In this document: piece by piece, positions 16,658 through 24,307 of the stretch
Layout: each line of letters opens with the position of its first letter
Position numbering within the stretch: position 1 is the stretch's first letter
From: Oceanisphaera marina
Lineage (GTDB): Bacteria > Pseudomonadota > Gammaproteobacteria > Enterobacterales > Aeromonadaceae
Direction of reading: 5' to 3'
NCBI RefSeq assembly: GCF_014643915.1
Contig: NZ_BMKE01000013.1
Span: 42,309 to 106,308, forward strand
Length of the DNA stretch: 64,000 bases
Made by a program: the position numbers and the translations under genes
Notes under the pieces: model-generated
What the model saw: only the letters and a program-made list of their open reading frames with translations
The model's database searches: none
Told to the model about the DNA's origin: nothing

Positions 16658-18628
16658 ATGACCATGAACATCATGTCGGTACGGATTCAGGCTGGCCAGG
16701 AAGCCGGCGGTAAAATAACGGATGCCATGAATCATGGGGAGGCCGGTCTTTTTGCCGAGGTATTTACCCAAGAAAGCACATCGCAACAAGCAGCCTCTGT
16801 AACGGCGATATCGCAGCACAGGGAGGAGTCTGCCGAGCGATTGGCCGCAGAACAGCAGACGGCCGACAAGCCTGGTTATGAAGCCATCGACGGCACCAGC
16901 CACTCAAGCGAAGATAACTCCCAGCCCATTTCGTTATTAGCGCCAAACACTGTGTTACAAGATGACAGTACGGAGCCCAGAGCGACGCTGGCGAAAGACG
17001 ACGTTGCAAAAATAAACAATAAAAATGCTGCCGACACCCGACTCAGCACACTGGCGAGCACCGAGCAGACACATGCCCATGGCGACGAAGCCGGTGATGC
17101 TGAAAAAGTGATGAAGGCTGGCTCTCCGCAAGGCGGCAGTTCTTTGCCGCCAGGGGATGACTCCCAGCAAGGAGTCTCGGTTGCCGCCGGTGGCGATAGA
17201 GCGTCACAGCAAACAACTGACGCAGATCAGAACACTCGAATGGTGAATGGCTCCCAAATAGCAACCCACAGCGCGACCACAGGTCAGGCTGTGGCAGAAG
17301 GGGACGCCGAGGCTAACGAAGCGAGTCGTAAACCGCTATCCGAGAGTACCGACAAACAAGCCACACCGTCGTTGCAAGCGACAAGTTCATCAAGTTCGAC
17401 GCGCGATACATCTAAGTTGGCCCCGACAGCCGACGTTATTCAAACTGCGGCAGAGCAAACAAAAAATCAGGAAGCAACCTCAGGCTCCAGCCATCGTTCC
17501 GGCCATTCGGAGAGTCTTGATGGGCAAAGTTCAACCGTTGCGGGCTCTCAAGCCACTCGATCTGCTCAGTCGGCGAGTGGTGCAACGAGTCAAGCCGCTG
17601 AGGCTGTCACTCAAGCCTCGAACCAAAGCCCGGTTCAAAGCAAGGCGGCTCAAGCTCTGGCCGGACAGGCGAACCTGGTGATGGAGGATAATGGCAGCGA
17701 GGCCGAGTCATCACAGGCGCAGGCTAATAAAGTGCCGGCAGATGTGAATACCGCAGCCAGCGCGACGGCGATGCGTGCTCCCGAATGGCTGGCACAAATT
17801 GAACACGGCCGTCGCTGGGGGCAGTCTGCTTCGTCCGCGGTTGCTGAATCTCCACGCCAAGATGCAGAGGGCAAGGCGATGCCGTTAGGGGAAAAAACAG
17901 CAACCGAAGATGCCAAAGCAGACAGCCGGTTATCACTTATTCAAAAAGAAGCATCAAGCCCCTTGGTGAGCGAGCAAAAAGAGAGTGTTAGTGTCAGTCA
18001 ACCGGCTTCAGCGGTAACCGCAGACACGGTTACAAACAGTCAGACAGCGGCCCCGCAAGAGGCGGGTTTAATGATGTCTGCACGTGATAGCGGCTTGTCT
18101 TCGGCTACAGTGGATCGCCCGCCGGTACTGGATCGTGCTTTGACCTTGCACGGCTCTGCAGAGCAAAACGCTAAGCAGCTGGCCCAGCAAGCTCAGGTGG
18201 TGGTGAGTCAAAACCTGCAAGAGGCCGACATTCGTCTTAATCCTTCCGAGCTGGGCGGGCTGAAAATCCAGATCAAAATGGAGCAGGGTGAGGTACAGGT
18301 GCAGTTTGTTGCCAGTAGCCCTCAGGCCAAAGAATTAATCGAACAAGCCATGCCGCGGCTAAGAGAAATGCTTAATCAGCAAGGCATGAACCTGGGGCAG
18401 CAGGGGCAAGGACAGCAATCGGGGCAGCAGCAAGCACAGGGGCAAAATCTGTTGGCCGGGCAGCATCAAGCCGCGCAGCAAGAGCAGCAGCAACGACAAG
18501 GCGGTGACACCGCAAGAGAAAACGGGCAAGGTTACTCGCCAGTCAATGATGTCGACGTTAATCTGGCCGAAAATGCCCGCACCCAGCGTGTTCAGGCTGA
18601 TTCCAGTAGAATAGACTTTTTTGCATAA
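16658..18628 (+). CDS. fliK: Flagellar hook-length control protein FliK
   Basis: A 656-aa secreted molecular ruler that ends hook growth and switches export specificity through FlhB. Residues 1 to about 480 are low-complexity and rich in Ser, Ala, Gln and Thr. The conserved C-terminal domain is near residues 500-590 (NPSELGGLKIQIKMEQGEV, then LIEQAMPRLREML), followed by a Gln-rich tail. It is longer than the 405-aa Salmonella protein, the excess being in the variable ruler part. The start is the ATG at 16658, with a second ATG two codons later. A sigma-54 match lies upstream and fliL follows after 37 bp. Confidence 0.93.
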   Translation: MTMNIMSVRIQAGQEAGGKITDAMNHGEAGLFAEVFTQESTSQQAASVTAISQHREESAERLAAEQQTADKPGYEAIDGTSHSSEDNSQPISLLAPNTVLQDDSTEPRATLAKDDVAKINNKNAADTRLSTLASTEQTHAHGDEAGDAEKVMKAGSPQGGSSLPPGDDSQQGVSVAAGGDRASQQTTDADQNTRMVNGSQIATHSATTGQAVAEGDAEANEASRKPLSESTDKQATPSLQATSSSSSTRDTSKLAPTADVIQTAAEQTKNQEATSGSSHRSGHSESLDGQSSTVAGSQATRSAQSASGATSQAAEAVTQASNQSPVQSKAAQALAGQANLVMEDNGSEAESSQAQANKVPADVNTAASATAMRAPEWLAQIEHGRRWGQSASSAVAESPRQDAEGKAMPLGEKTATEDAKADSRLSLIQKEASSPLVSEQKESVSVSQPASAVTADTVTNSQTAAPQEAGLMMSARDSGLSSATVDRPPVLDRALTLHGSAEQNAKQLAQQAQVVVSQNLQEADIRLNPSELGGLKIQIKMEQGEVQVQFVASSPQAKELIEQAMPRLREMLNQQGMNLGQQGQGQQSGQQQAQGQNLLAGQHQAAQQEQQQRQGGDTARENGQGYSPVNDVDVNLAENARTQRVQADSSRIDFFA

Positions 18629-18665
18629 TCAATGTGGACAACCAACCAAGGAATAAAGGAAAAGC

Positions 18666-19139
18666 ATGCCTGATGATCTGATCATGCCCAAGGTGGCATG
18701 GTACAAACGCAAACTGATTTTAATCATACTGGCGGTGCTGTTAGTCGGTATTGGCGGCGGAGCGGTCTGGTTTCTCAAGCCCAGCGGTGCAGCGGTAGAG
18801 CCTGAGCCTGTGGTGGACAACAAGGCGCTGTATGTCGGACTGTCTCGGCCATTTATTTTTCCGGTAACTGCAGGGCGACGAGAACGGCTGGTACAGGTAG
18901 AAGTACAGCTGATGGTGCGGGGCGATCAAGGACAGGCCGACGCGCAACGTCACTTACCCTTGCTGGAAAGTTCGCTGCTTGACGTATTCAGCCGGCAAAG
19001 TGCCGATAATTACATTACTGCCGAGGGCAAGCAGGCAGTGCGACAAGAAGCTTTAAACGAGCTAAACGCTGTGCTAACCGAAGAGCTGGGCACACCCATC
19101 ATCGAAAAAGTGCTGTTTACCAGTATCGTAATGCAATAG
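18666..19139 (+). CDS. fliL: Flagellar basal body-associated protein FliL
   Basis: A 157-aa single-span membrane protein that rings the stator and supports torque under load. The membrane segment is near residues 17-38 (LILIILAVLLVGIGGGAVWF), followed by a periplasmic SPFH-like FliL domain. The C-terminus (NAVLTEELGTPIIEKVLFTS) is typical. An AAGGAAAAG site precedes the ATG. fliM follows after seven bases. Confidence 0.94.
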   Translation: MPDDLIMPKVAWYKRKLILIILAVLLVGIGGGAVWFLKPSGAAVEPEPVVDNKALYVGLSRPFIFPVTAGRRERLVQVEVQLMVRGDQGQADAQRHLPLLESSLLDVFSRQSADNYITAEGKQAVRQEALNELNAVLTEELGTPIIEKVLFTSIVMQ

Positions 19140-19146
19140 GTGAATC

Positions 19147-20205
19147 GTGAGCGATCTGTTATCTCAGGATGAAATTGATGCCCTGTTACACGGGGTGGAT
19201 GATGTAGAAGAAGAGTCGCAAGGCAGCGCCGGTGGTGTGGCCATGTTTGACTTTTCTTCTCAGGATCGCATTGTGCGTGGGCGTATGCCCACGCTGGAAA
19301 TGGTGAATGAACGCTTTGCCCGCCACATGCGCATCAGTTTGTTCAACATGATGCGCCGTACCGCCGAAGTCTCGGTAAACGGCGTGCAGATGATCAAGTT
19401 TGGCGAATATGTCCATTCGCTGTTTTTGCCCACCAGTTTGAACATGGTGCGCTTTCGGCCGTTGAAGGGCATCGGCCTGGTTACCATGGAGGCTCGACTG
19501 GTGTTTATTCTGGTCGACAACTTCTTTGGTGGTGACGGTCGTCATGCCAAAATTGAAGGTCGTGAATTTACCCCCACCGAACGCCGGGTGATCCAGTTAC
19601 TGCTGAAACTGGTTTTTGAAGATTACAAGGAAGCCTGGTCGCCGGTAATGGACGTGGAATTCGAGTATCTGGACTCAGAGGTCAATCCCACCATGGCCAA
19701 CATCGTCAGCCCCACCGAAGTGGTGGTGGTGAGTTCGTTTCACATTGAGCTGGACGGTGGCGGTGGCGATTTTCACGTGACCTTGCCCTACGGCATGCTG
19801 GAGCCGATTCGTGAGTTGCTGGACGCGGGTGTGCAAAGTGACAAGGGCGAAAACGACTTGCGTTGGAGCAAGGCGCTGCGCGACGAAATCCTCGATGTGG
19901 GGGTGGATATGTCGGTCAAGTTGCTGGAGAAAGAGCTGACGCTGCGCAATATCATGGAGATGAAAGTCGGCGACATTATTCCGGTCGATATGCCCGAACA
20001 TCTGTTGGTATCGGTAGAGGAATTGCCAAGCTTCCGCGGCCAGTTGGGCCGCTCCGGCGACAACATGGCGGTGCGTATTACCGAAAAGATTAAAAAGCCG
20101 GAAACGGTGAAAAGCGAGCTTAACCAGGTGACCCGCCACGGTATTCGCATAGACGGTGAAGCCGAGCTGGAAGAATTGGAAAGAACCATTGAGGATGCAT
20201 CATGA
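19147..20205 (+). CDS. fliM: Flagellar motor switch protein FliM
   Basis: A 352-aa C-ring protein that binds phosphorylated CheY. The N-terminal CheY-docking peptide LLSQDEIDALLHG is intact. It is followed by the CheC-like middle domain and a C-terminal SpoA domain (VGDIIPVDMPEHLLVSVEEL). The start codon is a GTG at 19147, eight bases after an AGG. The stop overlaps the fliN start by four bases. The same DE-x-x-LL type peptide recurs at the CheZ C-terminus and twice in CheA. Confidence 0.97.
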   Translation: MSDLLSQDEIDALLHGVDDVEEESQGSAGGVAMFDFSSQDRIVRGRMPTLEMVNERFARHMRISLFNMMRRTAEVSVNGVQMIKFGEYVHSLFLPTSLNMVRFRPLKGIGLVTMEARLVFILVDNFFGGDGRHAKIEGREFTPTERRVIQLLLKLVFEDYKEAWSPVMDVEFEYLDSEVNPTMANIVSPTEVVVVSSFHIELDGGGGDFHVTLPYGMLEPIRELLDAGVQSDKGENDLRWSKALRDEILDVGVDMSVKLLEKELTLRNIMEMKVGDIIPVDMPEHLLVSVEELPSFRGQLGRSGDNMAVRITEKIKKPETVKSELNQVTRHGIRIDGEAELEELERTIEDAS

Positions 20206-20612
20206 GTGATGAACAAAACGAGATAGATGATGTTTGGGGCGAAGCCATGGCCGAGCAGGAAGCCAAGGAGCCTGCGACCGACGCCGAAGGGGGCGCCAAG
20301 CGCGTAGAGCTGAACGACTTCAGTGACGACAAGCCGTTATCCGGAGAAGAGCGGCGCAAGCTGGATGCCATTCTGGATATTCCGGTGACTATCTCGATGG
20401 AAGTGGGGCGCACTCAAATCAGTATCCGCAACCTCTTGCAGCTCAATCAGGGCTCTGTGGTCGAGCTGGATCGTCTGGCCGGTGAGCCACTGGATGTGAT
20501 GGTCAACGGGACTCTGATCGCCCACGGTGAAGTGGTGGTAGTTAACGATAAATTTGGTATTCGACTCACCGATGTGATCAGCCAGACCGAACGGATTAAA
20601 AAGTTAAAATAA
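20202..20612 (+). CDS. fliN: Flagellar motor switch protein FliN
   Basis: A 136-aa C-ring component that also helps dock FliH. It has an acidic N-terminal extension followed by the SpoA domain (LDIPVTISMEVGRTQISIRN, then VVELDRLAGEPLDVMVNG and GEVVVVNDKFGIRLTDV). This is the standard length for gammaproteobacteria with polar flagella. It overlaps both fliM (four bases) and fliO (one base). Confidence 0.97.
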   Translation: MSDEQNEIDDVWGEAMAEQEAKEPATDAEGGAKRVELNDFSDDKPLSGEERRKLDAILDIPVTISMEVGRTQISIRNLLQLNQGSVVELDRLAGEPLDVMVNGTLIAHGEVVVVNDKFGIRLTDVISQTERIKKLK

Positions 20613-20983
20613 TGCCTCTGTTATTCATATTGTTGCTACTTCCCGGGGTGGCACTGGCTCAAGGGCCGCAAGTGCGCTGGGATTCATGGGCGCTGTCATC
20701 ACTGCTGGTGATTGGCGTTATTCTGGTACTGGGCTGGCTGCTGCGCCGCTTGCGTGGTGCGGCACTGCTGGGCGGCAGTCGTCAGCTCAAGGTAGTGTCT
20801 TCACTGGCGCTGGGCCAGCGTGAACGGCTGGTAGTGGTACAGGTGGGGGAAGATCAGTGGTTGCTTGGCGTAACCGCCCAGCAAATCTCGGGCCTGGGCA
20901 AGTTGGAGCACCCTCTGGCGCCGGAACCGGCCAAAAATTTGCTGGGTAAGCACGGTAAAGGGCAAGATCATGCGCCGTCTTGA
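20612..20983 (+). CDS. fliO: Flagellar biosynthesis protein FliO
   Basis: A 123-aa export-gate assembly factor that scaffolds FliP. It has an N-terminal signal-like segment ([17 protein letters not shown]), then a membrane helix near residues 28-46 ([19 protein letters not shown]), and a cytoplasmic SpoA-like part ([20 protein letters not shown]). FliO is poorly conserved, but size, topology and position between fliN and fliP settle it. It overlaps fliP by fourteen bases. Confidence 0.93.
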   Translation: MPLLFILLLLPGVALAQGPQVRWDSWALSSLLVIGVILVLGWLLRRLRGAALLGGSRQLKVVSSLALGQRERLVVVQVGEDQWLLGVTAQQISGLGKLEHPLAPEPAKNLLGKHGKGQDHAPS

Positions 20984-21776
20984 ACGGGTTAGCGCCGAGA
21001 AAGCGGGAGCGGTATTAAGGTTCTTGCTGCCATTACTACTATTAATGGCTGCAATGCTATTGCTGGCGTCGCCGGCCATGGCGCAGCAAGGCACAGGCAT
21101 GTCGGCGGTGACCGTCACCACCAACGCCGATGGAAGTCAGGAATACAGCTTGACGCTGCAAGTGCTGGCTCTGATGACGGCACTGTCGTTTTTGCCTGCC
21201 ATCGTCATCATGATGACGTCGTTCACCCGCATCATCATAGTGCTGTCAATTTTACGACAGGCCATGGGTCTGCAGCAGAGTCCGAATAATCAGGTACTGA
21301 TCGGCATCAGCCTGTTCTTGTCCTTTTTTATCATGTCGCCGGTGCTGGATCGGGTGAATAACGACGCCTTGCAGCCTTATCTGGCAGAAGAAATCAGCTC
21401 GAAAGAAGCGTTAGCGCGCGCCGAACTTCCGGTACGTGACTTTATGCTGGCGCAAACCCGGGTCAAGGATCTGGATACCTTTCTTGATATCGCCGATATA
21501 CAAGTGGACAGCGAAGCCGAAGTGCCCTTGCGAGTGCTGATTCCGGCCTTCGTCACCAGCGAGTTGAAAACCGCGTTTCAAATCGGTTTTATGCTGTTTT
21601 TACCCTTTCTGGTGATCGATCTGGTGGTGGCCAGTATTCTGATGGCCATGGGTATGATGATGTTATCGCCTATGCTGATCTCGTTACCGTTCAAGTTAAT
21701 GCTGTTTGTACTGGTTGATGGCTGGAACCTGATCATGGGGACGCTTGCCAACAGCTTTGGCCTGGGAGCCGGATAA
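20970..21776 (+). CDS. fliP: Flagellar export gate protein FliP
   Basis: A 268-aa integral component of the export gate core (FliP5-FliQ4-FliR1). A cleavable N-terminal signal sequence ends near residue 39 (ASPAMAQQG). It is followed by the highly conserved stretch [20 protein letters not shown] and further membrane helices. The C-terminal block [20 protein letters not shown] is the family signature. The start overlaps fliO. fliQ starts immediately after the stop. Confidence 0.97.
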   Translation: MRRLERVSAEKAGAVLRFLLPLLLLMAAMLLLASPAMAQQGTGMSAVTVTTNADGSQEYSLTLQVLALMTALSFLPAIVIMMTSFTRIIIVLSILRQAMGLQQSPNNQVLIGISLFLSFFIMSPVLDRVNNDALQPYLAEEISSKEALARAELPVRDFMLAQTRVKDLDTFLDIADIQVDSEAEVPLRVLIPAFVTSELKTAFQIGFMLFLPFLVIDLVVASILMAMGMMMLSPMLISLPFKLMLFVLVDGWNLIMGTLANSFGLGAG

Positions 21777-22046
21777 ATGAGTCCAGAAACCTTTGTCGAC
21801 ATCTTTCGCAATGCCCTGTGGTTGGTGACTGTGCTGGTATCGGCGGTGATTTTGCCAAGTCTGGCCATTGGTCTGGTGGTGGCCGTATTTCAGGCCGCCA
21901 CCTCCATTAACGAACAGACCCTGAGCTTTTTGCCCCGGTTACTGGTGACCCTGGGCGCGCTGGCGGTAGGGGCTCACTGGGGGTTTGGCATGTTGATGGA
22001 CTTTTTTTATGAGTTGGTTTTCCAGATACCGCAGGTGATAGGTTAA
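21777..22046 (+). CDS. fliQ: Flagellar export gate protein FliQ
   Basis: An 89-aa protein with two membrane hairpin helices (LVTVLVSAVILPSLAIGLVV and LLVTLGALAVGAHWGFGML). The conserved FQAATSINEQTLSFLP loop lies between. It packs around FliP and FliR in the export gate. It starts directly at the end of fliP; a 143-bp repeat-filled gap then separates it from fliR, which is unusual because fliQ and fliR are normally adjacent. Confidence 0.97.
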   Translation: MSPETFVDIFRNALWLVTVLVSAVILPSLAIGLVVAVFQAATSINEQTLSFLPRLLVTLGALAVGAHWGFGMLMDFFYELVFQIPQVIG

Positions 22047-22180
22047 CTGACAGCGATAAGCCGTAAGCTGTCAGCTGTAAGAAAAACGCTGTATTTATAA
22101 GGGGTAGTGTTTTTGTAGGGTCGAATTTATTCGACCAATAACGGCTGATCGCTTGAAGCTGACGGCTTACCGCTTTTAAG
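22047..22180. repeat. Repeat mosaic separating fliQ and fliR
   Basis: Two AGCTGTCAGCTGTAAG / GCTTGAAGCTGACGGCTTAC tracts in opposite orientation flank a perfect 8+8 palindrome GGTCGAAT-TT-ATTCGACC at 22119-22136, preceded by TTTTGTA. No ORF or recognisable promoter. Because it sits inside an operon, it may form a hairpin in the mRNA. Confidence 0.55.
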
Positions 22181-22189
22181 GGAATCTGT

Positions 22190-22978
22190 TTGAGCTATTC
22201 CACTGATCAAATTTTGCTTTGGCTGGCCAGCTACTTATGGCCGCTGTGCCGTATTGCCGGCATGATGATGACCATGGTGATGTTTGGTGCCAACCTCACG
22301 CCCATGTATAACCGCCTGTTGCTGGCCGTGGCCACGACGATAGCGGTGGCGCCTGTATTGCCGACCATGTCCGATGTGGCTTTGTTTTCGGTGGGGGGCT
22401 TCCTGATTACCGGCCAACAGGTATTGATTGGCGCCGTGGTTGGCCTGCTGTCACAGTTCTTGCTGCAAACCTTCGTGACCGCCGGCCAGGTAATTGCCAT
22501 GCAAACCAGTCTGGGTTTTGCATCCATGGTTGACCCGCTAAACGGTCAGTCGACCCCGGTGGTGGGCCAGCTATATCTCATGCTGGGCACCTTGCTGTTT
22601 TTAGCGCTCAATGGCCACCTGATCATGATTGAAGCCATCGTCTTGAGCTTTGAAACCCTGCCGGTATCGATGAACGGGATTTCGGTGTCCAGCTGGCAAA
22701 ACCTGGCCGGTTTGCTGGGCTTGCTGTTTTATGCGGCGCTGGCTATGTCGCTGTCGGCGATTGTTGCCATGCTGTTGATCAACTTTACCTTTGGCATCAT
22801 GACCCGGGCCGCTCCGCAATTGAATATTTTCAGCATTGGCTTTGCCGTTAGCATGGTATGTGGCCTGTTTATTTTATGGCTAACCCTAGGCGGATTTCTG
22901 GGACATTTTGAAAATCAGTGGCTGCGGTTGCAACAGGTGATGTGTGACACCCTGCAACTGACCTGTGAAGGAGGTTAA
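22190..22978 (+). CDS. fliR: Flagellar export gate protein FliR
   Basis: A 262-aa polytopic membrane protein completing the export gate core. It starts at a TTG (22190), five bases after AAGGGAA at 22178-22184; no ATG or GTG lies in a workable place and the reading MSYSTDQILLWLASYLWPL is family-like. The conserved segment QTSLGFASMVDPLNGQSTPV and six hydrophobic helices are present. flhB follows directly, its AAGGAGG site lying in the last codons of fliR. Confidence 0.95.
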   Translation: MSYSTDQILLWLASYLWPLCRIAGMMMTMVMFGANLTPMYNRLLLAVATTIAVAPVLPTMSDVALFSVGGFLITGQQVLIGAVVGLLSQFLLQTFVTAGQVIAMQTSLGFASMVDPLNGQSTPVVGQLYLMLGTLLFLALNGHLIMIEAIVLSFETLPVSMNGISVSSWQNLAGLLGLLFYAALAMSLSAIVAMLLINFTFGIMTRAAPQLNIFSIGFAVSMVCGLFILWLTLGGFLGHFENQWLRLQQVMCDTLQLTCEGG

Positions 22979-24112
22979 GTGGCAGAGTCGGACGGTCAGG
23001 AAAAAACAGAACAACCCACGGAGCAACGCCTTCGCCAGGCGAGAGAAAAAGGCCAGATCCCCCGTTCCAAAGAATTAGGCACGGCGGCGGTATTACTCAG
23101 TGGTGCGCTCGGGTTGATGATGGTGGGGGATGGCCTGGGATATGCCATGTCCCAGGTATTTACGCGTAATTTCAGCATCGACCGTGCCGCCTTGTTCGAT
23201 CCCCAGACCATGTTGCCGGCATTAAGCGACTCGTTACTGGGCTTGATGTGGCCCTTGTTGGGCTTGTTCGCTATTGTGCTGGTGGCGGCACTGGTCGGAA
23301 ACAGCCTGCTGGGGGGCGTTAACTTCAGTAGTCAGGCCATGATGCCAAAACTGGATAAAATGAGCCCGGCCAAAGGCCTGAAGCGCATGTTTGGCGTACA
23401 AGCCATGGTGGAGCTATTAAAGTCCGTGGCCAAGGTGTTGTTTATTGCCACCCTGTCCATTTCGGTATTGTGGGGACAGTTCGATAATATCTTGCGCCTG
23501 AGTAACGAAACGCTGCCCATGGCCATGGTAGATGCCATCGAACTGGTGCTGCGCATGGGATTGCTGCTGTGCATGGCGTTATTGCCGATAGTGGCCATCG
23601 ATGTGCCGTTTCAGATCTGGAACCATACCCGGCAGCTGAAAATGACCCTGCAGGAAATCAAGGACGAGTATAAAAACAGCGAAGGTAAACCCGAGGTGAA
23701 AGGGCGTATTCGTCGGTTGCAGCAAGAAATGGCGAATCGTCGCATGATGGGCGAAGTGCCTGAAGCCGATGTGGTGGTGGTCAACCCCACCCACTTCTCG
23801 GTTGCCCTGCGCTATGACAAATTCAGCCCGGGGGCCGCGCCCAGGGTGGTGGCCAAAGGCCAGGATGAAATAGCGCTTAAAATTCGAGAAATTGCCCGGG
23901 AATATGAAGTGCCGGTGATCTCGTCTCCGGCACTAACCCGGGCCATTTACTTCTCTACCAAGCTGGACGGGGAGATACCCGAAGGCCTGTTCGTGGCCGT
24001 GGCACAGGTACTGGCTTATGTATTCCAGCTCAATAACTGGCGCAAAGGCCAGGGCAACAAACCCATCCCTCTCAAAGAAGACCTGCCCATACCCGATGAA
24101 TTCAAGGTGTAA
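22979..24112 (+). CDS. flhB: Flagellar export switch protein FlhB
   Basis: A 377-aa export gate protein that sets substrate specificity. It starts at a GTG directly after the fliR stop, behind AAGGAGG. The N-terminus EKTEQPTEQRLRQAREKGQI is characteristic and is followed by four membrane helices. The self-cleaving NPTH site is intact at Asn269 (VVNPTHFSVALRY), the same residue number as in Salmonella. It closes the fliK operon and is followed by a hairpin at 24193. Confidence 0.97.
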   Translation: MAESDGQEKTEQPTEQRLRQAREKGQIPRSKELGTAAVLLSGALGLMMVGDGLGYAMSQVFTRNFSIDRAALFDPQTMLPALSDSLLGLMWPLLGLFAIVLVAALVGNSLLGGVNFSSQAMMPKLDKMSPAKGLKRMFGVQAMVELLKSVAKVLFIATLSISVLWGQFDNILRLSNETLPMAMVDAIELVLRMGLLLCMALLPIVAIDVPFQIWNHTRQLKMTLQEIKDEYKNSEGKPEVKGRIRRLQQEMANRRMMGEVPEADVVVVNPTHFSVALRYDKFSPGAAPRVVAKGQDEIALKIREIAREYEVPVISSPALTRAIYFSTKLDGEIPEGLFVAVAQVLAYVFQLNNWRKGQGNKPIPLKEDLPIPDEFKV

Positions 24113-24118
24113 TTTTGT

Positions 24119-24239
24119 TTGTGAAGGGTAAAGAGTGATGGGTGAAGCGGACAAGAAAACACCAAATTAGCAGGGCCAGTGTTTTGGCCGTCATCCTGAC
24201 GTATGCCAGGATCTTGTTGTTTGGATATATTCCCCTTCA
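24119..24239. repeat. Intergenic GTGAAGGG inverted repeat with a nested hairpin
   Basis: GTGAAGGGTAAAGAGTG (from 24119) and CCCTTCAC (ending 24239) are outer arms. ATCCTG-ACGTATGC-CAGGAT at 24193-24212, followed by CTTGTT, is an inner hairpin that could terminate the flhB operon. It belongs to the same families as the repeats at 8910 and 46436. No gene lies in 24113-24307. Confidence 0.5.
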
Positions 24240-24252
24240 CAGTATAATTATA

Positions 24253-24268
24253 TGGCTCGTTTATTGCA
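24253..24268 (+). promoter_or_regulatory. Sigma-54 promoter of the flhA-flhF-flhG-fliA-che operon
   Basis: TGGCTC-N5-TTGCA with the exact ten-base GG-to-GC spacing. It lies 40 bp before the flhA ATG. A TATAAT-like string (24243-24248) just upstream has no -35 partner. Confidence 0.8.
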
Positions 24269-24307
24269 TGTAAGCCAACCATCAATCTTTGCAGCAACGT
24301 AGTGGTA

